A DNA stretch of 64,000 nt from Nonomuraea glycinis (GTDB lineage: Bacteria; Actinomycetota; Actinomycetes; Streptosporangiales; Streptosporangiaceae), in contig NZ_BMNK01000003.1 of assembly GCF_014646515.1 (NCBI RefSeq), positions 124,001 to 188,000 of the forward strand, read 5' to 3'. The translations under genes and the position numbers were made by a program. Positions 27,532 to 37,817 of the stretch are shown here, in pieces. Numbering within the stretch: position 1 is the stretch's first letter; every line of letters begins with the position of its first letter. The notes beneath the pieces were generated by a model. It did not search any database and was not told where the DNA came from. It saw only the letters and a program-made list of their open reading frames with translations.

Positions 27532-29757
27532 TTATCGCAATGCTGCGAGCACGGCGTCGCGGACCTGATTGCGCTGTGCCTCGTCGCTGAGGGGGCGTCC
27601 GGCGCGGTCAAGCACGTAGAACACGTCCACCGCCTCCGCGCCGAGAGTCTCTACGCGAGCGGCTCTCACGTCAAGACCACACTCTCCGAAAGCCCGACCG
27701 ATACGCCACAACAGGCCTGGCTTGTCATGGGCTCTGACTTCCACCACGGTGGCCGTGGCGGAGGCATCATCGACCAAGGTCACACGGGGTGGAGCGACCG
27801 GCACGCGGGCGGGTCTCATCGATCGTGTACGACGTGCCAACCGCTGCTCGATGTCAAGACGCCCAGCAAGGACGAGACGGAGATCCGCCTCCAACGTGGC
27901 GGGATCCGGCGGCGAGCCGTACTCGGGGGTCACCGAGAACTCGATCATGGCAGTGGAGCCCGCCGACGCGGCCGAGGCCGAGCGGACCACCATGCGATGC
28001 GCGGCCAGCACCCCGGCGGCGCTCCACAGCAACCCCGCCCGGTCAGGGGCCACCACCGTGACGGCGCCCCCGTTGACGCGGATGGCGCCGCCGCCGTGGC
28101 GGGCCAGCGCGGCCTGCTCCGCCGACAGGACGGGCGCCTTGGGCGGCGGCGAGCCGGACAGCACCGAGCGCACGCGGCGCACCAGGTCGGCGACGAGCCC
28201 GGCCTTCCACGAGTTCCAGGCGGCGGACCCGGTGGCGGTGCCGTCGGCGACGGCCAGCGCGGCCAGCAGCTCCAGCACCTCGCGGGAGCCGACCGTGGCG
28301 GCGACCTTCTCGATCGTGACGGGGTCGTCCAGGTCCCTGCGGGTGGCGGTCTCGGGCAGCAGCAGGTGGTGCCGGACGACGGTGGCGAGGGTCTCCACGT
28401 CCGCCGCAGGCAGGCCGAGGCGGACGCCGATGTCGCGGACCACGACCTCGCCCGTGACCGAGTGGTCGCCCGGCCAGCCCTTGCCGATGTCGTGGAAGAG
28501 CGCCGAGATCAGCAGCAGGTCGGGGCGCGATACGTCGCGGGTGTGGCTGGCGGCGTTCGCGGCGGCCTCGATCAGGTGCCTGTCGACGGTGAAACGATGG
28601 ATCGGGTGGCGCTGCGGACGATGCCGTACGCGCTCCCAGTCAGGAAGGAGTTTGACAAGGATGCCCGCCTGGTCGAGCTCCTCCCACACGGGCACGGCCG
28701 CGCGGCCGGCGCCGAGGATCGACACCAGCGCGTCGCGGGCCTCCTCGGGCCACGGAACCGGCATCGGCGCGGACTGAGCTGCGAGAACGGACACGGTCGC
28801 GGGGGCCAGCGGCAGCCCGGACTCCGCCGCCGCGGCGGCGGCGCGCAGCACCAGGACCGGGTCCTTGCGCGGCGTGACCCCCCTGGCGAGCACCACCTCG
28901 CCGCCGTGCTCGACCACGCCGTCGGCCAGCGGGCGGCGCCCGCGCGGGGCCGGTCCTGACACCAGCCTGTCAACCGAGCGCCAGGTGGCGTCGAAAGCGT
29001 GCGAGATGGTCCGGCCCGCCTCGGCGAGCCTGCGCATGAGCGCCTCGGCGTCGAGCAGGCCGAGCAGGCCCGCCACGGCGTCCTGCTCCTGAAGCACCAG
29101 TTTGTCCGCGCCGCGCGCGGTGACGACGTGCAGGGCGTGCCTGACGTCGAGAATGAATTCGTAGGCCTCGCGGGGCCGGGGACCGGGCGCAGAGGCCACC
29201 CAGGCCGCTGCCACGGCCTGCATCGCCTGGACGTCGCGCAGCCCACCGCGGCCGTCCTTGAGGTCGGGCTCGAGGAGGAAGGCCAGCTCGCCGCTGGCCT
29301 GCGCCCGCTGGTCAGCGGCGTCGCGCAGCTCACTCAGCCTGCGCCTGGAATCGGCCCGCCACTCGGCGAGCACCGACTCCCTGGCCTTCCTCGTCAGCTC
29401 GGGATCTCCGGCCACGTGCCGGGCCTGGATCAGCCCCAGCACCGCCTTGAGATCCTTCCTGGCCACCGTCACGGCCTCGTCCACGGTGCGTACCGAGTGG
29501 TCGAGGCCGACGGCGGAGTCCCAGATGGGATACCAGATCCGGTCAGCGATCCTGGCGACGTCGTCCCTGCCGTTGTGCAGCAGGACCAGGTCGAGGTCGC
29601 TGCCCGGAGCCAGCTCACCCCGGCCCAGACTGCCCACCGCCACCAGGGAGACGTGCTCCCCGTCGCTGGCCGTACGGAACAGGTCCTTCAGCCACCGATC
29701 GGTGTCCGCGGTCCGCTCCTTGCGAGCCGCGGAGAACGAGCGTGCCTCGCCTCTCAC
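27532..29757 (-). CDS. glnD: [Protein-PII] uridylyl/adenylyltransferase
   Basis: A 741-residue GlnD. The nucleotidyltransferase motif is GSLGRGELAPGSDLDLVLL, the HD hydrolase centre is LFHDIGKGWPGDHSVTGE, and two ACT domains fill the last 200 residues. In actinobacteria this enzyme modifies P-II by adenylylation at Tyr51, and removes the group in response to glutamine. The GTG start follows GGGGGG. It lies 33 bases downstream of glnK in the amtB-glnK-glnD operon. Confidence 0.95.
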   Translation of the reverse strand: MRGEARSFSAARKERTADTDRWLKDLFRTASDGEHVSLVAVGSLGRGELAPGSDLDLVLLHNGRDDVARIADRIWYPIWDSAVGLDHSVRTVDEAVTVARKDLKAVLGLIQARHVAGDPELTRKARESVLAEWRADSRRRLSELRDAADQRAQASGELAFLLEPDLKDGRGGLRDVQAMQAVAAAWVASAPGPRPREAYEFILDVRHALHVVTARGADKLVLQEQDAVAGLLGLLDAEALMRRLAEAGRTISHAFDATWRSVDRLVSGPAPRGRRPLADGVVEHGGEVVLARGVTPRKDPVLVLRAAAAAAESGLPLAPATVSVLAAQSAPMPVPWPEEARDALVSILGAGRAAVPVWEELDQAGILVKLLPDWERVRHRPQRHPIHRFTVDRHLIEAAANAASHTRDVSRPDLLLISALFHDIGKGWPGDHSVTGEVVVRDIGVRLGLPAADVETLATVVRHHLLLPETATRRDLDDPVTIEKVAATVGSREVLELLAALAVADGTATGSAAWNSWKAGLVADLVRRVRSVLSGSPPPKAPVLSAEQAALARHGGGAIRVNGGAVTVVAPDRAGLLWSAAGVLAAHRMVVRSASAASAGSTAMIEFSVTPEYGSPPDPATLEADLRLVLAGRLDIEQRLARRTRSMRPARVPVAPPRVTLVDDASATATVVEVRAHDKPGLLWRIGRAFGECGLDVRAARVETLGAEAVDVFYVLDRAGRPLSDEAQRNQVRDAVLAALR

Positions 29758-29790
29758 CAGAACCCCCCGAGGTCTGCCTGGACGCCGTCG

Positions 29791-31442
<1,652 letters not shown>

Positions 31443-31492
31443 GACGCGACCCTCCTTAACTGTGACGTGTCGCCACAGCGTGTTCGCCCTCC

Positions 31493-31530
31493 GTTTCGGG
31501 GCTCGACCTTGCGTGTTTCACGTACGTGAA
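31493..31530 (-). promoter_or_regulatory. Putative GlnR box upstream of amtB
   Basis: Read toward amtB the site is TTCAC-N6-GAAAC-N6-GGTCG-N6-GAAAC, which has the 5-6-5-6 spacing of actinobacterial GlnR boxes (GTnAC-n6-GAAAC repeated). The second GTnAC half is poor. The centre TTCACGTACGTGAA is a perfect palindrome. The site ends 51 bases before the start codon, fitting activation under nitrogen limitation. Confidence 0.65.
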
Positions 31531-31650
31531 TCTCGCCGCGCCGGTGTTTCGCTCAAGTTTCGGTCGGCTCACTTACCGAATTAGGAGCGTTTGATGCTCT
31601 ACGACAGCTATGTCGGGTCGACGTGCTGGACCACGGCCGTACCGGGTGGC

Positions 31651-32454
31651 TCAGAGCCGGCTCCAGAAGCGGCGCAGATGAGGGACCAGCTCGGCGGCCC
31701 GCTCGTCGGGGAAGAACAGCCGCCCGTCCTCGATCTCGACGATCTCCCTGACACCCGGGAGCGTGTCCCGCAGCCAGCGCGCCCAGCTCAGGTCGAAGAA
31801 CGCGTCGCCGGTGCCCCACACCACCAGGGCCGGCACGGGCAGCACCGTGAGCCGCGCCTCGATGGCGACCAGGTCCTTGGCGTCGAGCAAGGTCAGCAGG
31901 CGTTCGAAGTCGCGGCCGCCGTCCGGCTTGGCGAGGATGGGCCGCAGGAAGGCGTCGACCAGCGCGACCGGGTCCTCGATGTGCGCGTAGCCCTGGCCGT
32001 ACGCGCTCGCCGCCAGAAGCTCGGGCTCCCCCATCAGGGCCGCCATCATCGGCGCCAGCTCACCGCGGGCGGCCAGCTCGACGGTGGGCTTGAAGTCCTC
32101 GGGCGGCAGGTTGGTGTGCACGTCGCAGTTGGTGAGGGTGAGGCTGCGCAGCCGCTCGGGATGGGTGACGGCGAAGATCTGCGCGATGGCGCCGCCCGTG
32201 TCGTTGCCGACCAGATCCACCTGGTCCAGGCCGAGGCCGTCGCAGAGCTCGGCCACCGCCTCGGCCATCGCGGGCAGCGACAGATCCGCCCGCGACGCGC
32301 TGCCGCCGTGCAGCGGCAGGTCGATGGCCACGCAGCGGCGCTCGTCGCGGAGCTCGGCGATGACGTTGCGCCACAGGTGGGAGCTGGTGCCGACGCCGTG
32401 CACGAACAGCGCGACGTCGCCCTCGCCGACGCCGACGTAGTGGATGTCCTTCAT
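31651..32454 (-). CDS. Alpha/beta hydrolase with Asp nucleophile
   Basis: A 267-residue alpha/beta hydrolase. The oxyanion region is FVHGVGTSSHLW and the nucleophile elbow is VGNDTGG with Asp85, as in haloalkane dehalogenases and epoxide hydrolases. A second acid is in WGTGDAFFD. At the position where the catalytic His is expected the sequence reads EDGRLFFPDE (Arg245), so the usual base is missing. GGAGGA lies before the ATG. It is divergent from a TetR gene with two operators between them, so its expression is presumably inducible. Confidence 0.83.
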   Translation of the reverse strand: MKDIHYVGVGEGDVALFVHGVGTSSHLWRNVIAELRDERRCVAIDLPLHGGSASRADLSLPAMAEAVAELCDGLGLDQVDLVGNDTGGAIAQIFAVTHPERLRSLTLTNCDVHTNLPPEDFKPTVELAARGELAPMMAALMGEPELLAASAYGQGYAHIEDPVALVDAFLRPILAKPDGGRDFERLLTLLDAKDLVAIEARLTVLPVPALVVWGTGDAFFDLSWARWLRDTLPGVREIVEIEDGRLFFPDERAAELVPHLRRFWSRL

Positions 32455-32471
32455 GGGTCCTCCAGGATTAC

Positions 32472-32513
32472 AAACCGACTGTCGGTTTAGGAAATTACCG
32501 ACTGACTGTCGGT
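32472..32513. promoter_or_regulatory. Twin TetR operators between hydrolase and regulator genes
   Basis: AAACCGACTGTCGGTTT (32472-32488) is a perfect 17-base palindrome. A second site (32497-32513) keeps the ACCGAC/GTCGGT arms with a 5-base spacer. Both lie in the 76-base gap between the divergent starts, so one regulator could shut off both genes. Confidence 0.8.
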
Positions 32514-32530
32514 TTGTCTACAGTGGTCCC

Positions 32531-33100
32531 ATGAACCTCAAGGCGGAGCGCGGCGCGGCGACCCGCGACAAGGTCCTGGCCATCGCCACGCGGCTGTTCG
32601 CCGAGCACGGCTACGAAGGCACCTCGATCGAGGCCGTGCTGCACGAGTCGGGCCTCAGCCGGGGCGCGCTCTACCACCACTACGCGGGCAAGGACGCGCT
32701 GTTCGAGGCGGTGCTGGAGGCGACGGAGTCGGCCATCGGCGTCCAGCTCATGGACGCGGTACGCGACATCGCCGACCCGGCCGAGTCCCTCAAGACCGGC
32801 ATTCGCGCCTGGATCCGCCTCGCCGGCGACCCGGTGATCCAGCGCATCGTCCTCATCGACGCCCCCTCGGTCATGGGGTGGGAGCGTTGGCGCGCCCTGG
32901 AGGAGCGCTACTCGTTCGGCATGCTCAAGACGGCCCTACGACGCACGGGCACCGTCCCCGACGCCTACCTCGACCTGCACGCCCACATGCTGCTCGCCGC
33001 CGTCAACGAGAGCGCCCTGCTCGTGGCCAGAGGCGGCGACCACACCACCGCCGAAGCAGCCGTCGAAGACTTCCTGATCCGCCTCCTCCGCCGCGCCTGA
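32531..33100 (+). CDS. TetR-family regulator
   Basis: A 189-residue TetR protein. The HTH is DKVLAIATRLFAEHGYEGTS through LSRGALYHHYAGKDALFEAV. The ATG at 32531 is 17 bases after the nearer operator. It is divergent from the alpha/beta hydrolase and almost certainly represses both itself and that gene; the ligand is unknown. Confidence 0.9.
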   Translation: MNLKAERGAATRDKVLAIATRLFAEHGYEGTSIEAVLHESGLSRGALYHHYAGKDALFEAVLEATESAIGVQLMDAVRDIADPAESLKTGIRAWIRLAGDPVIQRIVLIDAPSVMGWERWRALEERYSFGMLKTALRRTGTVPDAYLDLHAHMLLAAVNESALLVARGGDHTTAEAAVEDFLIRLLRRA

Positions 33101-33186
33101 CACGCCGTACGACCTTCCACACCGGCACATCACCATCAGCCTTAGCAAATCGGCGGCGGCCATCCGTGTCCCGCGATCGGAGCATC

Positions 33187-33750
33187 GTGACAAGTCGCAA
33201 CAAATTAGACCAGTGGTCGTATTTCGAGGAGCGAGGTCTGGCGGAGAGGTTCGAGTGCTCGTGGATCGAGGCGCCCGACTACCGCACGGTGGTCACCGCA
33301 CTGCGGGCGGAGGAGGAGACACTCGCCTGCGACCTGAACCAGGCGCGGCGGTGGTATCTCACCTACTCAGAAGAGGACCTCCTCTGGGTGGCCGAGCAGA
33401 GCACCGGCTGGGTCAAGATGTTCGCCGTGTCCGGGCTATCCCCGTGGCGCGCCCTCGAATCGCTCCCGCAGCCGGGCGGGCGGTCCTACCATCTGTCCTA
33501 CTACGCGGGCGAAATCACCGAACCGATCTATTTCAACGGGAACGAGTGGGAAGACACCATCCCCGACGATCACTGGGACCGTCCCAGACAGGAGGGAGCA
33601 GATCTCGTCGGCTCCCCTGTCATCGGTCGGGAGATGAACTTCTACCTCGCCGCGCTGGCATACACGACCGGCCGATTCATCGACGACACCTGGTTCACCA
33701 CGCCGGGCCTGCTCTGCCGTATCCCGAATGGAACGTGGGCCCATGAATGA
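33187..33750 (+). CDS. Unknown protein, tandem paralog A
   Basis: A 187-residue soluble protein I do not recognise. It is rich in Trp and Tyr and acidic. The GTG at 33187 has GGAG a few bases upstream; a GTG at 33166 is possible. It shares with the next gene the motifs YAGEITEPIY (versus YGEIITEPGS) and TGRFIDDTWF (versus SGRFIDRAWL) at matching positions, so the two are tandem duplicates. Its stop overlaps the next start by 8 bases. Confidence 0.7.
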   Translation: MTSRNKLDQWSYFEERGLAERFECSWIEAPDYRTVVTALRAEEETLACDLNQARRWYLTYSEEDLLWVAEQSTGWVKMFAVSGLSPWRALESLPQPGGRSYHLSYYAGEITEPIYFNGNEWEDTIPDDHWDRPRQEGADLVGSPVIGREMNFYLAALAYTTGRFIDDTWFTTPGLLCRIPNGTWAHE

Positions 33751-34351
33751 CCAGTGGCAGTGCCTGCTCAGCGCGGGACTGGGCAGCGGATTCACCGGCA
33801 CCTGGGTCGAGTCAGGCGATGCCGAAGCCGTGGCCACCCTGCTCGGCGCGGACCTCGCCTCCCGCCAGGACTGCGGCCTGGCCACCGCCATGACCCACTA
33901 CCGGCCGATGGCCTTCACCGAACGCGTCTGGACCGGCCCCCACGCCGACGGCTGGACCCACGCCCTGACCATCAGCGGCCCACCCCCGGTGACCACGGGC
34001 CTGACGGAAGCGGGCCTGCGTTTCCTCCAGATCCGCACCATGGACGACTACGTCCACGATCTCCTCTACGGCGACGGCGTCACGACCGCCTGGGCGCCCC
34101 AGCGGTGGTACGGCGAGATCATCACCGAACCCGGCTCCATGATCGAGCCCTACCTCCACGAAGCCGCCCGACCTAAGATGCCGGAGGCCGTACATTCCGG
34201 ATCCGGAATCACCGAACCCGAGGACCACAACCGGGCCTGCCTGGACATCTATCTCTTCCTCACCGGGCGCATGAGCGGCCGGTTCATCGACCGTGCATGG
34301 CTGGACGAGAAGAGAGCCCTCTACACCATCCCGCCGCCATCGATGAGATAG
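33743..34351 (+). CDS. Unknown protein, tandem paralog B
   Basis: A 202-residue soluble protein of unknown function and diverged twin of the preceding one. It has the same layout: an N-terminal FTGTWVESGDAEAV stretch, central MTHYRPMAFTERVWTG, then YGEIITEPGSM and GRFIDRAWL near the end. Overlap with paralog A suggests a two-subunit complex or equal expression. No signal peptide or membrane segment is seen. Confidence 0.7.
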   Translation: MNDQWQCLLSAGLGSGFTGTWVESGDAEAVATLLGADLASRQDCGLATAMTHYRPMAFTERVWTGPHADGWTHALTISGPPPVTTGLTEAGLRFLQIRTMDDYVHDLLYGDGVTTAWAPQRWYGEIITEPGSMIEPYLHEAARPKMPEAVHSGSGITEPEDHNRACLDIYLFLTGRMSGRFIDRAWLDEKRALYTIPPPSMR

Positions 34352-34418
34352 CAGAGCCCTCGGCGGCTCTTTGCAGATCTCGATCATCACTGACCGGGCT
34401 GGGCGACCCTGCGTACGC

Positions 34419-34883
34419 CTACGAGGAGGGCGTGGCATAGGTGCCGCGACCCGGCACGGTGAACACCGCGCCTCGCTCACGCAGCAGCGCCAGTGCCCGT
34501 CGCACCGTGCCCTTGGCAACGTCGTACTCCTGGGCGAGCTGCGATTCGGATGGCAACGGCATGTCCTGGGCGAACCGGCCGGCCCGCACCTTCGCGGCGA
34601 GATCGTCAGCGATCGCCTGGAACATCCACCCCGAACGCGGCTCACGCGGCGCGTCCTCGGGACCGACGTAAGAACCCTCACCCCGCAGGGTGTAGATGAC
34701 GCCTTCTTCACGCAGCAGGGCAATGGCTCGCCGCGCGGTGATGCGAGCCACGCCATGCTTGGTCACCAGTGCGTCTTCGCTGGGCACGAGAGCGCCGGGC
34801 GCGAGATCGCCCGATTCAATCCGCTCGCGGATCAGCGCAGCGACCTGCCGGTAGAGCGGGATGGGCCCGCGCGGGTTGAGCAC
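34419..34883 (-). CDS. GntR-type regulator made of two winged-helix domains
   Basis: A 154-residue protein built of two GntR-type wHTH domains in tandem: residues 7-72 (LYRQVAALIRERIESGDLAP) and residues 86-150 (FQAIADDLAAKVRAGRFAQD). There is no effector-binding domain. The start is GTG. A 25-base palindrome lies upstream at 34949-34973 between this gene and the divergent unknown gene. The internal duplication suggests it can bind both halves of a dyad as a monomer. Confidence 0.82.
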   Translation of the reverse strand: MLNPRGPIPLYRQVAALIRERIESGDLAPGALVPSEDALVTKHGVARITARRAIALLREEGVIYTLRGEGSYVGPEDAPREPRSGWMFQAIADDLAAKVRAGRFAQDMPLPSESQLAQEYDVAKGTVRRALALLRERGAVFTVPGRGTYATPSS

Positions 34884-34948
34884 GCCTACACATTAGATGT
34901 CCCAATACATGCCACCATCGGCCACTACATGCCTGAGAGCGGTATATC

Positions 34949-34973
34949 CTTGTCTTAGAAGTTCTAAGACAAG
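34949..34973. promoter_or_regulatory. 25-base palindrome, likely GntR operator
   Basis: The arm CTTGTCTTAGAA is repeated perfectly inverted around a single central G. It lies in the divergent gap between the double-wHTH regulator and the small gene at 35129, 65 bases before the regulator's start. A short direct repeat (TACATGCC at 34906 and 34926) lies between it and the regulator. Confidence 0.7.
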
Positions 34974-35128
34974 TGCTATATCGATAAGAACATGTCAAGG
35001 TACGGTTAACGAAGCCCTGGTCCGTAGCGCGGACGCCGGGTGCGGGTGGTTCCCGCTCCTCCGACTGGAGGGACGGGGGCAGCGGGGCCACCTACAGCGA
35101 ACAGCCGTTCAACCTGTGGAGCCTGATC

Positions 35129-35416
35129 ATGGAGAAGGTGCCCGACTTTCACGGCCCGCATGTCCGCTCTCGGCGGTTTGACGCCGAGTCGGTCGAGTGG
35201 CGTGAGCCGATTCCCCGCTTCCAGCGGGTACGGGTGCGGCGGCACACCTGTGAGTGCAAGCCGCGCGTCTACGAACTCCGCACCGCTGGAGGACTGGCGT
35301 GGATACGCAGGACCGACCGGCTCAAGTCCGTGATCAAGGTCAGCGAGAGTCCCCCGCGCTTGTTCGGCGAGGTTGAAGAGCTGTGGGAGAAGCTCCTCGC
35401 AGGACAGGCTGAATAG
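35129..35416 (+). CDS. Small unknown protein, possibly longer at the N-terminus
   Basis: A 95-residue basic protein from the ATG at 35129 that I do not recognise (MEKVPDFHGPHVRSRRF, then RTDRLKSVIKV). The frame stays open upstream to a stop at 34985 and reads like protein (SSDWRDGGSGATYSEQPFNL) but has no ATG, GTG or TTG there. The true start may be non-canonical, or the gene has lost its N-terminus. It is divergent from the GntR regulator and so probably under its control. Confidence 0.5.
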   Translation: MEKVPDFHGPHVRSRRFDAESVEWREPIPRFQRVRVRRHTCECKPRVYELRTAGGLAWIRRTDRLKSVIKVSESPPRLFGEVEELWEKLLAGQAE

Positions 35417-35584
35417 ACATGCGGCCATGCCCGTTCTGGACCTGCCCGGCTTCCTCAAGTCCGGCCATTCGGGCTGTGGCGAGGCCCGTGACCTGGGGCG
35501 AGGTGAGAGATGGAGCCGGGCTGAGCATCGACACCATCGGGTCTCTGCCTGACGGCTAGGCCTTCGGCTAGTCTCGGAGACAGC

Positions 35585-35615
35585 GGGACCTGACTGTGGC
35601 TACCAGCCAGGTCCC
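35585..35615 (+). terminator. Hairpin in the gap before the small coiled-coil gene
   Basis: GGGACCTG pairs with CAGGTCCC across a 15-base loop that can itself fold. It lies 30 bases before the ATG at 35645. It may end the upstream transcript or act as a leader structure of the next gene. Confidence 0.4.
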
Positions 35616-35644
35616 TTGCCCCCCAAGGTAAGGGAAGTTTCACA

Positions 35645-35854
35645 ATGATGAAGGTCAAAAACATGGAAGATCGGGTCAACGACCTGGAATCCTGGGCGTT
35701 CCGGACCGGTCGGGATATCGCCGAGATGAAGGCGGTTCAGGCTGAGATGCAGGCGGTCCAGGCTGACCACACGGAGCGTCTGGACGGGATTGAGCGAGGC
35801 GTGCGAGCCCTGCTCGACCACTACGGCATTGACCCCCAGCCGGCCGACGCCTAG
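35645..35854 (+). CDS. Small coiled-coil protein
   Basis: A 69-residue protein with heptad spacing (MEDRVNDLESWAFRTGRDIA, then MKAVQAEMQAVQADHTERL), predicted to form a short coiled coil. AAGGGAAG lies about ten bases before the ATG. Its TAG stop is part of the CTAG sequence at 35851-35854 where an IS701-family element has inserted, so the protein end is unchanged but downstream context is new. Confidence 0.55.
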   Translation: MMKVKNMEDRVNDLESWAFRTGRDIAEMKAVQAEMQAVQADHTERLDGIERGVRALLDHYGIDPQPADA

Positions 35855-35875
35855 TACTCCAGTGACACTTCGCGA

Positions 35876-36983
35876 TCATGGCTCGGATCTGCGCTGGTAG
35901 TGACAACGTCGGGCGGTGGCTTGGTGTCGGCGGCGCCAATCTGACCAGCGCAGGACATCGGTGAACGAGCGATGGCAGGTCAGCAGGAGGGTGGCCAGCA
36001 GGCGGCGGATCTCGGGCACTGTCAGCGGGATGCGGTCCGTGGCGGTGCTGGACGGCTGGGCGGCGGCGATGGCCGCCAGTATGGCCAGGGCGAGCATGGC
36101 CAGGGCGATGTGCCGGTGCCAGGCCGTCCAGCCGCGTGCTTGGTAGTGGTCCAGGCCGACTTGGCCTTTGGCGGCCTGGAAGGACTCCTCGATCGCCCAG
36201 CGGACTCCTGCGATCTTGACCAGGGTCATCAGCGGCTGCCGGGGGGGCGCGTAGCAGCGGTAGAAGGCCAGCTCGCCGGTGGTCAGGTTGCGTCGGATCA
36301 GCAGCCACCGATACCCGTCCGTCTCGTTTTCGTCGATCCGCGCCCAGGCCCAGGCGTACCAGCGCGGGCCTTTGGCGCCCTGCCCGGCGCGGTAGCGGTG
36401 CCAGTGCCGGTCGGCCACCCGGGCGGCGACCTGGGCCGCGCTGAGCTGGACGCCGTCGAGGTTGATGCGCCGGTTGCCCGCGATGGCCAGCACGTATCCC
36501 ATCCGGCGTTCCTCCAGGGCGGTGCGCAGGCGCGGGTCTTGGCCGTAGACCTCATCGCCGGTTACCCAGTGGGCGGGCACGCCGGCCTCCAGCGCGGCCA
36601 GTACCATCGCCGTGGCCAGGGCGGGCTTGGTGGCGAAGTCGATCTCGTCCGGGATGCCGGCCGCCTGGCAACGCTCGGCGTCGGCCAGCCAGGTGTGGGC
36701 GGGCAGGTAGAGCCGCCGGTCCAGCAGCGCCCGCCCGGCTGGGGTTGCGTAGGCGAGGAACACGCCGATCTGGCAGTTCTCGATCCGGCCCGCGGTGCCG
36801 CTGTATTGGCGCTGCACCCCGGCTGAGCCGGTGCCCTTCTTGACGAAGCCGGTCTCATCGACGATCAGCACGCCGCCGGGTCCGAGCCGGTCGACCACGA
36901 AGGACCGGAGGTCATCGCGCACCTTATCGGCGTCCCAGCGGGCGGTGCGCAGCAGCCGCTGCAGGGTCTGAGGGCCGACCAGC
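35876..36983 (-). pseudogene. IS701-family transposase, 5'-truncated
   Basis: The frame matches the C-terminal two thirds of the transposase at 46148: VGPQTLQRLLRTARWDADKV, VLIVDETGFVKKGTGSAGVQ, then WAIEESFQAAKGQVGLDHYQ. The DDE residues within these motifs are mostly present, but the first 70 or so residues and the start are missing because the frame runs into IS3 sequence near 36984. A longer open frame beginning in the IS3 part is accidental. Confidence 0.85.
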
Positions 36984-37533
36984 CCAGTGCCATCGCCAGG
37001 GCGTCGGTCACCAGTTCGGTGCGCATGTGTTCGGCCATCGCCCAGCCGACGATCCGGCGGGAGAACACATCCAGCACCACTGCCAGGTAGACGAAGCCCT
37101 GCCACGTTGGCACGTACGTGATATCGGCGGTCCAGAGCCGGTTCGGCTCGGCTGCGATGAACTGGCGTCTGACCAGATCGGAGGCGGCCGCAGCGCGCCC
37201 GTCGGCGATCGTGGTGCGACAGCCTCTACGCCTGCTCACCCCAGCCAGCCCAGCCCTGCGCATAAGCCGGGCCACCCGCTTGCGACCCACCCGGACCCCG
37301 TCGAGTTCACGCAGGTCGGCATGGATACGCGGCGCACCATAGATCTCATCCGAGGCCCGGTGATGCTCGCGGATCCGCTCCGTCAACTCGGCGTCGCGGC
37401 GGGCTCGAGCCGATGGTCCGCGCAGCTGGCGAGCCGCCCAGGCGTAGTAGCCCTGGCGCGACACACCCAGCACCCGAGCCAGTAGGGAGACCTCGTGGTG
37501 GTCCTTCTCCGCATGAATCAGCCGGAACTTCAT
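36984..37533 (-). pseudogene. IS3-family transposase OrfB, 3'-truncated
   Basis: It shows the IS3 OrfB start (MKFRLIHAEKDHHEVSLLAR) and HTH_21 region (SDEIYGAPRIHADLRE). The integrase core has the first two acids (RLWTADITYVPT and DVFSRRIVGWAM) but stops at ALAMAL, before the catalytic Glu. The ATG overlaps the OrfA stop by 4 bases. The frame continues by chance into IS701 sequence. Confidence 0.88.
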
Positions 37534-37817
37534 CTCGGCAGATCCGTCTCCCGCGCGAAGAAAACCGCGGCCTTGCGCAAGATCTCTTTCTCCTCGCGCA
37601 GGATCTTGTTCTCGCGCCGCAGCCGGGCCAGCTCGTCCTTCTCGGCGCTGGTCAGACCGTCTTGGCGGCGGCCGTCATCGAGGTCGGCCTGGCGCACCCA
37701 GGTACGGATCGACTGCGCGGACGGCTGGAATTCTTTGGCCAGCTCCTCCGGCGTCCTTCCCGCGCGCACCAGCTCCACCATCTGCCGGCGAAACTCCGGC
37801 GGATAGTTGTTCGGCAC
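37530..37817 (-). CDS. IS3-family OrfA
   Basis: A 95-residue helix-turn-helix protein (YPPEFRRQMVELVRAGRTPE, SIRTWVRQADLDDGRRQDGL) with the C-terminal leucine-zipper-like helix LARLRRENKILREEKEILRK typical of IS3-family OrfA. GTG start. It is complete, but its partner OrfB is truncated, so the element cannot move by itself. Confidence 0.88.
   Translation of the reverse strand: MPNNYPPEFRRQMVELVRAGRTPEELAKEFQPSAQSIRTWVRQADLDDGRRQDGLTSAEKDELARLRRENKILREEKEILRKAAVFFARETDLPR

Noticed and set aside
32878..33186. N-terminal extension of the unknown protein at 33187
   Set aside because: The extension overlaps the TetR gene in another frame and contains Arg/Pro-rich shadow sequence; a ribosome site supports GTG 33187.
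36865..37105. Continuous transposase reading through the IS3/IS701 junction
   Set aside because: The reading frames fuse by chance; each side matches a different IS family.
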